Assembly: GCA_024426085.1 (NCBI GenBank)
Contig: CP087974.1
Location: 4,561,630 to 4,625,629 of the forward strand
Direction: 5' to 3'
Source: Rhizobium sp. RCAM05350
Lineage (GTDB): Bacteria; Pseudomonadota; Alphaproteobacteria; Rhizobiales; Rhizobiaceae
DNA: 64,000 nt
Positions 1 to 9,898 of the stretch are shown here, piece after piece. Under the pieces are notes generated by a model. The model worked only from the letters and a program-made list of their open reading frames with translations. It made no database searches and was not told where the DNA came from. The position numbers and the translations under genes are program-made. Every line of letters begins with the position of its first letter. The stretch's first letter is position 1.

Positions 1-708
1 TCCCTTTCGGCGGGACTGATTTCCGGTATTGCGCTCGGCGATGCGCTGAGCATGGTGGAGCAGATGGCCGGACCGCTTCTGCCGCCGGGATCGCGTGTGG
101 TGCCGCTGGCAGAAGCCGCGACGCTGGACGAGAATGCCAACGGCATGTTCGTCACTTTCGGTTTTGCCCTCGTTATCATTTTCCTGGTGCTGGCCGCGCA
201 GTTCGAAAGTCTGATCAGCGGCCTGATCATCATGTCGACCGTGCCGCTCGGGCTGGCCTGCGCCGTGTTTGCCATGCTTTTGACCGGCAATACGCTCAAC
301 ATCTACAGCCAGATCGGGCTGGTGCTTCTGGTCGGCATTATGGCGAAGAACGGCATTCTGATCGTCGAATTCGCCAATCAGTTGCGCGATCGTGGCGAGG
401 ACTTGCGCTCGGCGATCGAGAACACGTCGAATATTCGCCTACGGCCGGTGATGATGACGATGATCGCCACCATCGTCGGGGCGGTGCCGCTGGTGCTGGC
501 AAGTGGCGCAGGTGCCGAAGCCCGCGTGGCGCTCGGCTGGGTACTGGTCGGCGGCCTCGGGCTTGCCACGATCGTCACACTCTATCTGACGCCCGTCGCC
601 TACCTTGTCATTGCCCGCTTCACCAAGCCGCATGTCGACGAAGAGCGGCGGCTGCAGCGTGAAATGCAGCATGCTGAAACGCTGCAACTGGCGGAAGCCG
701 CCGAGTAA
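1..708 (+). CDS. RND efflux pump inner-membrane permease, C-terminal part
   Basis: The gene enters the window already open, so only the last 235 or so residues are visible. The sequence matches the C-terminal part of the proton-driven AcrB/MexB-type drug efflux permeases: after the last periplasmic stretch come hydrophobic helices separated by the family motifs IMAKNGILIVEFANQ and RLRPVMMTMIATIVGAVPL. It would work in the inner membrane with a periplasmic adaptor and an outer-membrane channel, whose genes probably lie upstream, outside the window. The stop at 706-708 follows a charged tail typical of the family. The substrate cannot be inferred from this part. Confidence 0.9.
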   Translation, partial: SLSAGLISGIALGDALSMVEQMAGPLLPPGSRVVPLAEAATLDENANGMFVTFGFALVIIFLVLAAQFESLISGLIIMSTVPLGLACAVFAMLLTGNTLNIYSQIGLVLLVGIMAKNGILIVEFANQLRDRGEDLRSAIENTSNIRLRPVMMTMIATIVGAVPLVLASGAGAEARVALGWVLVGGLGLATIVTLYLTPVAYLVIARFTKPHVDEERRLQREMQHAETLQLAEAAE

Positions 709-939
709 TCAGACCGGCGACGGATTCGCGTTCGCCGCCGCATGCTTCTCCTCCTCCTCCCCCCTGATCACTTGCAGGTTATTTCTCCCCTGTGTCCGGA
801 CTGTCTCACTTTGTCGCAATTCTTTGCTAAACCCATCACTTGCCGGATGAGGTTCTGGACAAAGTGATTCCGATTTGCACAGTAGAGCGTTGAAATCTAA
901 GAATTTCCACGACACTGGACGGAGGTTCGGGGGAGAGGC

Positions 940-2349
940 ATGGCACTGAAGGCGATCAAGGCGGGCATCCGCAACGAAACCGGCATAGAAGCAGCTTTGG
1001 CGCTGATGAGCGAGCGGTTCGGCGATCGATTCCAGACCGGCGAGGCCATTCGCACCCAGCATGCTCATACGACCACCTATATTCCGGCGCAGCTGCCCGA
1101 CGGCGTCGTTTTTCCGGAGAGTTCAGCCGAGGTCGAGGCGATCGTTTCCATCGCCAGCGAACACGGTGCCCCGTTGATCGCGTTCGGCACCGGTTCGTCG
1201 CTTGAGGGGCACGTCAATGCGCCGCATGGCGGCATCAGCGTCGATATGAGCCGGATGGACAAGGTGCTCGAAGTCAATGCCAGCGATTTTGACTGCACGG
1301 TCCAGCCGGGGATCACCCGGGAGGCGTTGAACATCTATCTGCGCGACACCGGCCTGTTCTTTCCGATCGATCCCGGCGCCAACGCCTCGATCGGCGGCAT
1401 GGCATCCACGCGTGCATCCGGCACCAATGCGGTGCGCTACGGCACGATGAAGGACAATGTGCTGGCGGTGACGGCGGTGACGGCAGGGGGCAAGGAAATC
1501 CGTACCGCGCACCGCGCCAAGAAGTCATCGGCCGGTTACGATCTCACCCGCCTGTTCGTCGGCGCGGAAGGCACGCTCGGCATTCTGACCTCGATCACGC
1601 TGAAACTGCAGGGCATTCCTGAACTGATTGCCGGCGGCGTCTGTTCGTTTCCGTCGGTCGGCGACGCCTGCAATACGGTGATCCTGACCATCCAGTCGGG
1701 CATTCCGGTGGCGCGCATCGAGCTGCTCGACGCCTTGCAGATGAAGGCGAGCAACGCCTATTCTGGGCTGACCTTTCCGGAGGCGCCGACATTGTTTGTC
1801 GAGTTTCATGGCAATGCCGAGAGCGTTGCATTGCAGTCGAAGCAGTTTGCCGAAATTGCCGCGGAGTTCGGCAGTTCAGAATTCAAGTGGACCGCCAATA
1901 CTGAGGAGCGTAACGCCTTGTGGAAGGCGCGGCACAATGCCTATTGGGCGCAGAAGAGCCTGGCGCCGAGCCTCGCCATTCTGTCCACCGATGTTTGCGT
2001 GCCGATCTCGCGGCTTGCCGATTGTGTCGAGGCGACGCATGAGGATATTGCCGCACACGGGCTGATCGCGCCGATCGTCGGCCATGCGGGCGACGGCAAT
2101 TTCCATGTCGGCCTGCTGTTTGACGACAAGGACGATGCCGATATTGGCAAGGCTGAGGCTTTTGTGGCGCGGCTGAACGCGCGGGCGCTGGCCATGGATG
2201 GCACCTGCACCGGCGAGCACGGTATCGGCCAGGGCAAGATGCCGTTTCTTGAGGATGAGCTCGGCGATGCGCTGGATTTGATGCGGCAGGTGAAGCTGGC
2301 GCTCGATCCCGGCAATATCTTCAATCCCGGCAAGATTTTTGCCATGTGA
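940..2349 (+). CDS. FAD-linked oxidase, D-lactate dehydrogenase/GlcD type
   Basis: An intact 469-residue protein of the vanillyl-alcohol-oxidase/GlcD flavoprotein family. Residues about 50-200 form the FAD-binding domain, with the pyrophosphate loop GTGSSLEG at 83-90 and the Gly-rich run GANASIGGMAS. Residues about 230-468 are the substrate-capping domain, with HAGDGNFH, GEHGIGQGK and the C-terminal NPGKI motif. The whole layout matches cytochrome-linked D-lactate dehydrogenases, which oxidise 2-hydroxy acids and pass electrons to the respiratory chain. Glycolate or other 2-hydroxy acids are possible substrates. The ATG at 940 follows a GGGAGAGG ribosome site. It appears to stand alone, with 231 bases upstream and a short gap downstream. 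Confidence 0.88.
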   Translation: MALKAIKAGIRNETGIEAALALMSERFGDRFQTGEAIRTQHAHTTTYIPAQLPDGVVFPESSAEVEAIVSIASEHGAPLIAFGTGSSLEGHVNAPHGGISVDMSRMDKVLEVNASDFDCTVQPGITREALNIYLRDTGLFFPIDPGANASIGGMASTRASGTNAVRYGTMKDNVLAVTAVTAGGKEIRTAHRAKKSSAGYDLTRLFVGAEGTLGILTSITLKLQGIPELIAGGVCSFPSVGDACNTVILTIQSGIPVARIELLDALQMKASNAYSGLTFPEAPTLFVEFHGNAESVALQSKQFAEIAAEFGSSEFKWTANTEERNALWKARHNAYWAQKSLAPSLAILSTDVCVPISRLADCVEATHEDIAAHGLIAPIVGHAGDGNFHVGLLFDDKDDADIGKAEAFVARLNARALAMDGTCTGEHGIGQGKMPFLEDELGDALDLMRQVKLALDPGNIFNPGKIFAM

Positions 2350-2439
2350 AAACGATGCACGGGTGTTAAGGAGTGGTAGACGCCGCCAAGAGCGTTATCT
2401 TGCGCGGTCAAAAGGATAGGGCTTTCAACTGGTGCTTTC

Positions 2440-5400
2440 ATGAATTCTGGTTTTTGTCGGTGGTCTTCTGGTCGTGGCACTGTTTGCCGCGCTGATTGCG
2501 CCACTGTTCGTGGACTGGACGAATTTCCGTAAGGATTTCGAGCGTGAGGCCAGCCGGATCATGGGCAAGCCGGTGGTTGTTCACGGTAGCGTCGATGCCC
2601 GCCTGATCCCGTTTCCCTCGGTGACGCTCAATGACGTGCGTGTCGGCCAGTCCGAGACAGGCGAGCCGCTGATCCAGGTCGCGCATTTTTCGATGGATGC
2701 CGAGCTTGCGCCGTTCCTGTCCGGTGAAGCGCTGATCTTCGACATGCGGCTGGAGTCTCCGAAGGCGAAGATCCGGCTTTTGCCGGATGGCACGCTCGAT
2801 TGGGCACGCGGCCGCAAGGCTTCCATACCGGCGAAGACCGTGATCCTCGAAAATGTCGCCATCACTGGAGGTCAGATCGATTTCATCGACGAGCAGACGG
2901 GCCGTACCCGTCGGGTCACCGGGCTGGAGGCCGACCTTTCGGCCCGGTCGCTTGCCGGACCCTGGAAGATGGAAGGGCGCGCGGCACTGGATGGCGAGGC
3001 CGGCAGCTTCGCCTTTTCCAGCAGCCAGGCCGATGAAACTGGCACGCTTAGCCTGAGATCGCGGCTGACACCCGACAAGCGCCCCTTCGGTGTCGAACTT
3101 GACGGCGACCTGAAGATCGTCGATTTCAAGCCGGTCTATCAGGGCAAGTTCACCTTGACGGAAAACAAGCCGGCAGAGGCGCAGAAGACGCAGGACAAAT
3201 CGGCCGCTTTGCGGGTGACGGGCGGTTTCGAGCTGACCAATGAACGCATTCGTGTTCCTGATTACCGGCTCGAGATCGGCCCCAAGGACGACCCTTATCT
3301 GGTGACAGGCGAGGCGACGCTCGATACCGGCAAGGAACAGGAGTTTCTGCTTTTGGCCGATGGCCAGCAGATCGACGTCAGCCGCATCGGCAATGCCGGC
3401 GAGGCTGGCAAGACCGGTCGCGACCCCGCTACTTCGGTGCGTCAACGGCTTGCGGCGATCATGGCGATCGCAGCTGACATACCGATCCCGCAGGTTCCCG
3501 GCCGCGCGAGCCTGAAGCTACCGGCAATCGTCATCGGCGATACGACCGTACGCGACGTCCGCCTCGATTTGCGGCCCGACGGGGCGGGCTGGATGGTCGA
3601 CAATGCTGTCGCTCAACTGCCCGGGCGCACGCAGTTCGAGGCCAAGGGAAGGCTGCAACTGAGCGGGGTGCGCGCTTTTCGCGGCGAGATGCTCGTTGCG
3701 TCCAATCAGCCGTCGGGTCTGGCGACCTGGCTTGCAGGTTCGGTCGATCCGGCAATCCGCAAGTTGAAGACCGCCGGGTTTTCGGCGACGGTAAACCTGA
3801 CGGATACGTTGCAGCAGTTCGAGCGACTGGAGGTAGCCGCGGGGCCTGCCGTACTGCGTGGCCGGATCGAGCGGCAGGCACTCGACGGCGTGCCGCCCAA
3901 CCTGTCGCTGCAACTGCGTGGCAACAGCATCGATCTCGAAGCCTTGCAGGCGCTGGCCGGCCTGGTGGCCGGCGACGCATCCACTGCGACGCTCCTCTCT
4001 CATACAATCGCTGCGGACCTTTCGGCGGAGAAATTCTCCGCTTTCGACGAGGATGCCAACGATGTTCAGCTGGTGGCCACGCTGAAGAATGGCCAGCTAC
4101 AGGCTGAACGCGTATCGATCGGCAATATCGCCGGCACGCAGCTTGCCTTGTCGGGGCGGATGAGCGGCGAAATGACCGCGCCGGTGATTTCGGCTAAGAT
4201 GAAGCTCGCATCTCCGGACCTTACCCCTTTTCTTAAGATGATCGAACGTCATGCCGCCGCGCATCCGGCGCTGGAACGCCTGGTGAAGAGTGGCCCCTAT
4301 TACAGCAATGCGGCACTGGACCTGACGCTGTCTGCCGGCAGTCAGGACGGCAAGGCGCCGGTAACGTTCGGTATTATCGGGTCTGCCAATGGCACCAAGA
4401 TCGCCGCGAATTATCAGGCGCCTGATATCGCGCAGGCCCTTGCCGGCCAAGGCATCCTGCTCGAAGCGACGATGGAGAACCCCTCGACGCCGGTTCTGCT
4501 CGGCCAGATCGGTTTTGATCCGCTGCCGTTCGATGCGGATGAAAATGCCATCCTGTCGGTAAAGCTTCAGGGCACCGACGGCCAGAAGGCGAATGCCGGC
4601 CTGACGTTCACGACAGCGCGGACGGCTCTTTCGGCAAACGGCGACATCGATCTTTCGCGTGATAATTTTCTGTCCGGTCAATCGAAGATTTCGCTGGAAA
4701 GCCAGGATTTCGAACCGTTCCTGCTGCTGCAGGGGATCGGCCTGCCGCAGATGGGGACCGGCCTGCCGCTGGCGCTGAAGGCGGATATAAAGACGACGGC
4801 CGATGCGGTGACCCTTTCGGCGATAGAGGGCAAGGCGGACGGCAACGCATTTTCCGGTGCCTTTGCGGTCGATCGGAAAACGCCGGGCAAGGCAACCGGC
4901 CAGATTGCGCTCGACGCTCTTGATCTGGCCTGGATCGGCGAGGGGATACTGGGCGCCGTGCAGGACGCGGCAAGCGGCGAGCTGTCTGCTTTGCCCGTGG
5001 TCCAGCCGGCTTGGAGCGGGCTTGATGTGGCTGTCGATGTTTCCTCAAAGAGGTTCTGGCCCGGCGTCTACGGCGCTGTTTCCGACATGTCCGGCAAGCT
5101 CGCCTGGAAGGGCGATCAGATTTCGATCGACACGATTGCTGGCGGCTGGCTGGGTGGAAAGATCGAAGGACGCCTGCTGCTCGGGAATGGCGATGGCTCC
5201 GGCTTCTTTCAGGCGCGGCTCGACCTCAAGGATGGCGATCTTGCCGCAGCGGTTTGGAAGACCGCCGGCGCAGCTGTGGCGGAAGGAAAAATTGACCTGA
5301 CGCTTGCCGTCGAGGCATCCGGCAAGACGGCACGGGCCATGGCAGAATCTGCAAGCGGCTCGGGCACGGCAACGCTGCGCGACACGATCGTGCATGGCCT

Positions 5401-6238
5401 CAACAGCGCCGTGCTGCCAGATATCCTGGCGGCTGCGGATCGGATCGAAGGCGATATCACCCCGGATTCGGTCAAGCCGCTGGCCGAGAAGGTTGTGCTG
5501 TCCGGGCAGACGGTTCTTGGAGGCGTAACGGTGCCGTTCAACATTGCGGGTGGCACGTTGCGGGCCCAGAACGTCACCGCAGGCGACGCGGCCGCGGGGC
5601 TGTCCGGGAACCTGGAAATCAGCTTTCCGGACGAGCGGATGAATGCCGGTGTCGCGGTCGACTTCCGTCCGGGGAGGAAGCACTCACTGGCGCAGAGGCG
5701 CAGGTGAACCTTGATTATGCCGGGCTGCTGCAATCGCCGGGCCTGACCTTTGACGCCACCGACCTGTCGAATTTCCTGTCGCTCAGGGCTTTCGAGCGCG
5801 AACGCCGCCGCGTCGAGACATTGCAGGCCAATGTGCTTGAAAAGCAGAGGCTGCGCCGCGAAGTGGCGCTATACAAGGCCAATGCCGTGGAGCGCGAGGC
5901 GGAACGCCTGCGGGCTGCGGAAGAACTACGTCGGCGCGAGCTGGCCGCCAAGGAGGCCGCCCGGCAAAAGGCCGAGGCTGACGCTCAAGCGCTGGTTGAA
6001 AAGAGGGCAGCCCAGGAAGCTGCGGCAGCCAAGGCCGCAGCAGAGGCCGCGAAAAGCCGAAGAACAGAAAAGCCAGACCCTGTTGCCGTTCGATCCGACC
6101 GGCGGTGTGATACGGGGCGAGGAACTCGGTGCCCCGCAGGGAGGCACCACACAACAACCTGCCGACCAACAGCCGGTCATCCAGGCTCCGCAGCAAGGGC
6201 TTAATTTTGAAGCATTGCCAGGTGTCCTCCCACAGTAA
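2440..6238 (+). CDS. AsmA family envelope protein (giant, frame broken)
   Basis: AsmA-like protein of about 1265 residues after reconstruction; the family anchors in the inner membrane and projects into the periplasm, where relatives take part in phospholipid transport and outer-membrane homeostasis. The N-terminus is one hydrophobic helix followed by APLFVDWTNFR, the usual AsmA opening. The C-terminal 100-150 residues are an Ala/Glu/Arg-rich coiled coil ending in TLLPFDPTGG. Frame breaks: one base missing near 5672 (GGGGAGG), one extra A near 6052. The start is unclear: the frame has no ATG, but ATG at 2440 works if one A of 2443-2444 is extra, and this makes the total length divisible by three. 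CTG 2447 or GTG 2474 are alternatives. Confidence 0.8.
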
Positions 6239-6275
6239 ACGCTCTGAAGGTCACGCATACCGGCAGTGCCCCTGC

Positions 6276-6491
6276 TCAAGTCGTGCTGGCTTTGATCCAG
6301 GTCAGGACATGGACCCGGAGCGCCGAGGAAAGATTGCTATCCGCCGGACGTCCATCGTCGATCTCGGCGATGAGCTGCGCAATCGGGATTTGGCGGATAT
6401 CGGCGATTGCCTTCAGTTCCTGCCAGAACGGCTCCTCCAGCGAAAAGCTGGTGCGGTGGCCATGCAGCGTCGCCGAATGCTTGCGGATCAC
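6276..6491 (-). CDS. Small ribbon-helix-helix protein
   Basis: A 71-residue protein reading VIRKHSATLHGHRTSFSLEEPFW at its start, which fits the RHH_4 ribbon-helix-helix family found widely in rhizobia. Such proteins are presumed DNA-binding dimers, but no targets are known for this type. I chose GTG at 6491 because the family begins with this motif and a TGAGGCG ribosome site lies just upstream; an in-frame ATG at 6515 would add eight residues. It is the last of three genes transcribed together from sspB. It converges on the AsmA gene with 37 bases between the stops. Confidence 0.75.
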   Translation of the reverse strand: MIRKHSATLHGHRTSFSLEEPFWQELKAIADIRQIPIAQLIAEIDDGRPADSNLSSALRVHVLTWIKASTT

Positions 6492-6596
6492 AATACGCCT
6501 CAGGAAATGAATCACCTTTGTCTGAAAGTGATTCCGGAAATTGGGCTTATCTGTTGATATTAAAATGAATTATTGGTTCTCTGGCGGGCGCTGCGC

Positions 6597-6800
6597 TTAC
6601 TTTTCTTCGCCCGGGTCAGCCTTTGTCTCGCGCTTGCCCTGGTCGAGCGCTTTGCTGGCCTTGTCGTTAAGTGTCTTGGTCAGCTGTTTTGCGGCTTTCG
6701 TCCGCCCGAAGGAAATCCGGTTCTGATCCGCTACCTTGTCTTTCTCCGTCCGCGCCTGCTGCTTGCGGAACTGACGGAGATTGACGACGTCGCCGGTCAT
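6597..6800 (-). CDS. DUF4169 family small protein
   Basis: A 67-residue, highly charged protein starting MTGDVVNLRQFRKQQAR and carrying the motif NRISFGRTKA, both characteristic of the DUF4169 family of alphaproteobacteria. Function is unknown. It has no signal peptide or membrane segment, and about a third of the residues are Lys, Arg, Glu or Asp, so it is probably a small cytosolic, largely helical protein. It sits 25 bases after the sspB stop and before the ribbon-helix-helix gene, which suggests co-transcription. Confidence 0.8.
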   Translation of the reverse strand: MTGDVVNLRQFRKQQARTEKDKVADQNRISFGRTKAAKQLTKTLNDKASKALDQGKRETKADPGEEK

Positions 6801-6825
6801 GATGAGCCTGTCCAAAGTTGGGTTG

Positions 6826-7354
6826 TCAGTTCTTCTTGCGGAAGGAATCCAGTGAAACCACTGAGCCGCCTTCCTTTTTACCGTCATCGCCGGTCTTGCC
6901 ATTGTCGCCGGTCTTGGCTTCGGTGTCCTGCTCGCCGGATTTTTCCGGCGTCGAGACCGGATAAGCGGTGATTTCGGCGGTCTCTTCCTCATCGAAGGCC
7001 GCGACATCGAACTCAAGCTCGAAATTGACGGATGGATCGTAGAAGCCGCGGATCGCGTTGAAGGGGATTACCAGCTTTTCCGGCGTGTCGGAGAAGGATA
7101 GGCCGATTTCGAACAGTGTTTCGGTGACCTTCGGATCCCAGAACTGATGCTGCACGACAATCGTCATCTGTTCAGCATATTTGGTCTTCAGATGCTGTGA
7201 TATGCACACCCGGCGCGCCGGTGAGAAACGTGATGAAGAAATGATGGTCGCCGGGAAGGGCACCGGTGGCTGCGACTTCGATCAGGACCTTGCGAATGAC
7301 GCTGCGAAGCGCATCCTGCGCCAGAATGTCGTAGTGGATATGGTCTTGGCCCAT
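6826..7354 (-). CDS. sspB: SspB family ClpXP adaptor (frame broken)
   Basis: Alphaproteobacterial SspB, about 176 residues when restored. In this family the N-terminal domain dimerises and binds the ssrA degradation tag, and a flexible tail docks on ClpX, speeding delivery of tagged proteins to ClpXP. Visible here are the conserved body (DILAQDALR, GDHHFFITFLTGAPG, HQFWDPKVTETLFEIGLSF, IPFNAIRGFYDPSV), an acidic Gly/Lys linker, and the C-terminal ClpX-docking motif VVSLDSFRK. Two bases are missing near 7200, between GAPGVHI and QHLKTKYAEQM. The ATG at 7354 follows GGGGA. The gene lies just downstream, on the same strand, of the tmRNA that encodes the tag. Confidence 0.88.
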
Positions 7355-7499
7355 AAGATCCCCGTCTTTCTTGTAACTCAACTCTGTCACACTTATGCCA
7401 TTTGCTCTCTACGCAGGAAAGTCCCGACATACGAGTCATTTGCATCATCTATAGACCATTTCAAGGCGATGGAGAAGGTGACGTAGATGGGGGAGAAGT

Positions 7500-7840
7500 G
7501 GAGGTTTCTGTTGCCAGGTACCTCCGAACCCCGCCTTACGGTGCGAACCGCAAGGGCTTGATTTGAAGTGTCACACTGCGATTAAGCAGCGAGACGAGCT
7601 TCCGCATAGTTGTCGTTTGCAACTACAATTTTAGCCCGATAACGGTGGTACAATGCCGAGCAAAAAGTCGATCTTTACGCCCTTGTCGATCCTATTTCGC
7701 CCCCATCAAAAGCCGGTCTGCCATTCTTGACACGTAAGTCATGTCTGACCGGTTTTTGGTGGAGGCGCCGGGTACCGCCCCCGGGTCCAATAGGTTTATT
7801 TCATCGCCTGTTTATCGCCATAGCCGCCCGAAGACGGCAA
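7500..7840 (-). ncRNA. ssrA: Two-piece (circularly permuted) tmRNA
   Basis: tmRNA rescues stalled ribosomes and appends a degradation tag. Reading the minus strand, the acceptor piece comes first (about 7840 to 7757): it ends in a T-arm with stem CCGGG/CCCGG, then CGCCTCC and an encoded ACCA. A spacer of about 50 bases follows, then the coding piece begins at 7704 with GGGGGCG. GGGGGCG pairs over seven positions with CGCCTCC, and the third pair is G-U, the alanine identity signal. The tag frame follows at 7620-7582. This permuted order is the known alphaproteobacterial form, cut into two RNAs. The outer ends, near 7840 and 7500, are estimates from family lengths. Confidence 0.93.
7582..7620 (-). 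other. tmRNA tag reading frame, ANDNYAEARLAA
   Basis: Within the coding piece of the tmRNA, the thirteen codons from 7620 down to 7582 read ANDNYAEARLAA followed by TAA. The resume codon is GCA, preceded by GTAGTT as expected. The sequence starts with AND and ends in the hydrophobic LAA that ClpX recognises, and it matches the tag length and pattern of other Rhizobiales. The SspB adaptor that reads such tags is encoded 228 bases further along the same strand. Confidence 0.95.
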
Positions 7841-7955
7841 CTGTCATATAGGTCCTAAACTGCGCCAAGAAAAGGGCCTTTTCGAAAATACAATCGGGGC
7901 TTTGCACTCATCCGAGCTGGATGGCTCTTGACATGCTCGCCAAGCGTGAAAAAAC

Positions 7956-7996
7956 TCACGCCGTGCAGCTTTCATCAGGAAAACTGCACGGCGTGA
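7956..7996. repeat. Perfect 13-bp inverted repeat upstream of the DUF2853 gene
   Basis: TCACGCCGTGCAG at 7956-7968 is repeated in reverse complement at 7984-7996 with a 15-base spacer. It lies 24 bases before the DUF2853 start codon and upstream of the tmRNA promoter region on the other strand. It has no T-tract on the plus strand, so it is not an ordinary terminator. It could be a dyad operator or a 5' leader hairpin that shields or stabilises the mRNA; sequence alone does not decide. Confidence 0.75.
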
Positions 7997-8020
7997 AGCC
8001 AAACCGTGTGAGGAGACACC

Positions 8021-8329
8021 ATGACGGATTATCTCGCAGATGTGCAGAAATACGACAGCGCCGCCGACGAGGCCGCTGTGAACAAGATCGTCAAGCATCT
8101 GGGCATCGCATTGCGCAACAAGGATTCCTCGCTCGTCTCCGCCACCGACCCGACAGAACTCGATCGGGTCAAGGAAAAATGGTGCGGCAAGAAGCTCGGT
8201 GTCACCGGACCGGACGCCGATGCTGCTGTTGACGCCGTTGCCAAGACGATGGCCGGTGATCGTTCGAAGTCCCGTGTGACCTTCTATTACCTGGTGGCAA
8301 AACACCTCGGCAAGCTCATGACGCTTTGA
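8021..8329 (+). CDS. DUF2853 family protein
   Basis: A 102-residue soluble protein starting MTDYLADVQKYDSAADEAAVNKIV, the signature of the DUF2853 family common in rhizobia. Function is unknown. It is helical and mildly basic toward the C-terminus (DRSKSRVTFYYLVAKHLGKL) with no signal peptide or membrane helix. The ATG at 8021 has a GAGGAG ribosome site six bases upstream. It stands alone between the tmRNA and thyA, and its 5' leader carries the perfect inverted repeat at 7956-7996. Confidence 0.8.
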   Translation: MTDYLADVQKYDSAADEAAVNKIVKHLGIALRNKDSSLVSATDPTELDRVKEKWCGKKLGVTGPDADAAVDAVAKTMAGDRSKSRVTFYYLVAKHLGKLMTL

Positions 8330-8435
8330 TCATTCCAGCCTTTTGAAGTCGAGCCTGGGGAAACCCGGGATTTAACGATTGGTTCGCCGCCGCCTTGCGC
8401 CTATTTTACCGCAACACGGATCGGCGGCGGACCTC

Positions 8436-9230
8436 ATGAAACAATATCTCGACCTCTTGCGTCATGTGATGGAGACCGGCTCGGACCGCGGCGATCGGAC
8501 GGGCACCGGCACACGGTCTGTTTTCGGTCATCAGATGCGTTTCAATCTGGCCGACGGTTTTCCGGTCCTGACGACCAAGAAGCTGCATCTCAAATCGATC
8601 ATCCACGAACTGCTCTGGTTTCTGAAGGGCGATACCAACATCGCCTATCTGAAGGAAAACGGCGTTCATATCTGGGATGAATGGGCTGACGAAAACGGCG
8701 ATCTCGGCCCCGTCTACGGTTATCAGTGGCGCTCTTGGCCGACCCATGATGGTCGCCATCTCGATCAGATCGTCGGGCTTGTCGAGGGCCTGAAGAAGAA
8801 CCCGAATTCGCGCCGTCATATCGTCTCGGCCTGGAATCCGGCGCTGATCGAGGAAATGGCGCTGCCGCCCTGCCACTGCCTGTTCCAGTTCTACGTGTCC
8901 GATGGCAAACTGTCCTGCCAGCTCTATCAGCGTTCCGGCGATGTCTTCCTCGGCGTGCCCTTCAATATCGCCTCCTATGCGCTTCTGACCCTGATGGTGG
9001 CGCAGGTCTGCGGTCTTCAGCCCGGCGATTTTGTCCATACGTTCGGTGACACGCATATCTATCACAATCATTTCGACCAGGTGCGCGAGCAGTTGACGCG
9101 GACGCCGAAGGCGCTGCCGAAGATGGTCATCAATCCGGTTGTGAAGGACCTGTTTTCCTTTCGATTTGAAGACTTTGAGCTCGTTGGTTACGAGCCTGAT
9201 TCACATATAAAGGCGCCAGTGGCGGTGTGA
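8436..9230 (+). CDS. thyA: Thymidylate synthase
   Basis: Intact, 264 residues, the same length as the E. coli enzyme. It methylates dUMP to dTMP using methylene-tetrahydrofolate and yields dihydrofolate. The catalytic cysteine is Cys146 in PPCHCLFQFYV, at the same number as in E. coli; the folate/phosphate loop SDRGDRTGTGTRSVFG and the late motifs YALLTLMVAQVCG and GDTHIYHNH are all present. I chose ATG 8436 because the product then starts MKQYLDLL as in the family; the frame is open further upstream to 8379. folA, which recycles the dihydrofolate made here, follows after one gene. Confidence 0.97.
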   Translation: MKQYLDLLRHVMETGSDRGDRTGTGTRSVFGHQMRFNLADGFPVLTTKKLHLKSIIHELLWFLKGDTNIAYLKENGVHIWDEWADENGDLGPVYGYQWRSWPTHDGRHLDQIVGLVEGLKKNPNSRRHIVSAWNPALIEEMALPPCHCLFQFYVSDGKLSCQLYQRSGDVFLGVPFNIASYALLTLMVAQVCGLQPGDFVHTFGDTHIYHNHFDQVREQLTRTPKALPKMVINPVVKDLFSFRFEDFELVGYEPDSHIKAPVAV

Positions 9231-9292
9231 CCGCAATGATGACACTGTCGCCGGACAAGATCGCTTGAAGTTGAACGGTCGGGGAGGACCAC

Positions 9293-9898
9293 ATGCTGAC
9301 GTTGATCCATGCGCCCCAGTCGCGCTCTTCGCGTATCATCTGGCTGCTTGAGGAACTGGGGGCGGAGTATGATATCCGCTATGTTTCCATTCGCCGCTGG
9401 GATGGCTCTGGCGGGCCGGACGACAACAATCCGCATCCACACAAACAGGTTCCGGCGCTTCTGCACAATGGCGCGCTGATCACCGAATCGACAGCAGTCG
9501 TCCAATATCTGGTCGAACTCTATCCGCAGTCGGAACTGGGCCGGCCGCCGGGACATCCCGAGCGCGGTGCCTATCTGTCGTGGCTTGCCTATTATGCCGG
9601 CGTGATAGAGCCGGCCGGAAGCGCCTTCCTGTCCGGCGTTGCTGCTGGTAATCCGGCTCTTTTGAAGATTTACGAAGACATGTGCGTTCATGTCATCGAG
9701 ACGCTGACGAAACAGCCTTTTCTGCTCGGCAAAAAGGTCAGTGCCATCGATCTGCTACTGGTCAGCGCGCTGACATGGATGCGCAAGCTGTTGCCGGACA
9801 GTGCCGTCGTCGATCAGTATGTTCAGTCGATGACCGAGCGGCCGGCGCTTGCCCGCGCCCGGGCAGTCGACGTCAGGCCGGATGGATTTCATGACTGA
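9293..9898 (+). CDS. Glutathione S-transferase family protein
   Basis: A 201-residue protein with the two-domain GST layout. Residues 1-80 form the thioredoxin-like glutathione-binding domain, with SRSSRI near the N-terminus as the catalytic Ser region, the cis-proline motif KQVPALLHNG and the ESTAVVQYL helix. The rest is the helical C-terminal domain, with FLLGKKVSAIDLLL carrying the usual N-capping Asp. It would conjugate or reduce electrophiles in the cytosol; the substrate is not predictable. Its stop overlaps the folA start by eight bases, so the two are probably translationally coupled. Confidence 0.85.
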   Translation: MLTLIHAPQSRSSRIIWLLEELGAEYDIRYVSIRRWDGSGGPDDNNPHPHKQVPALLHNGALITESTAVVQYLVELYPQSELGRPPGHPERGAYLSWLAYYAGVIEPAGSAFLSGVAAGNPALLKIYEDMCVHVIETLTKQPFLLGKKVSAIDLLLVSALTWMRKLLPDSAVVDQYVQSMTERPALARARAVDVRPDGFHD

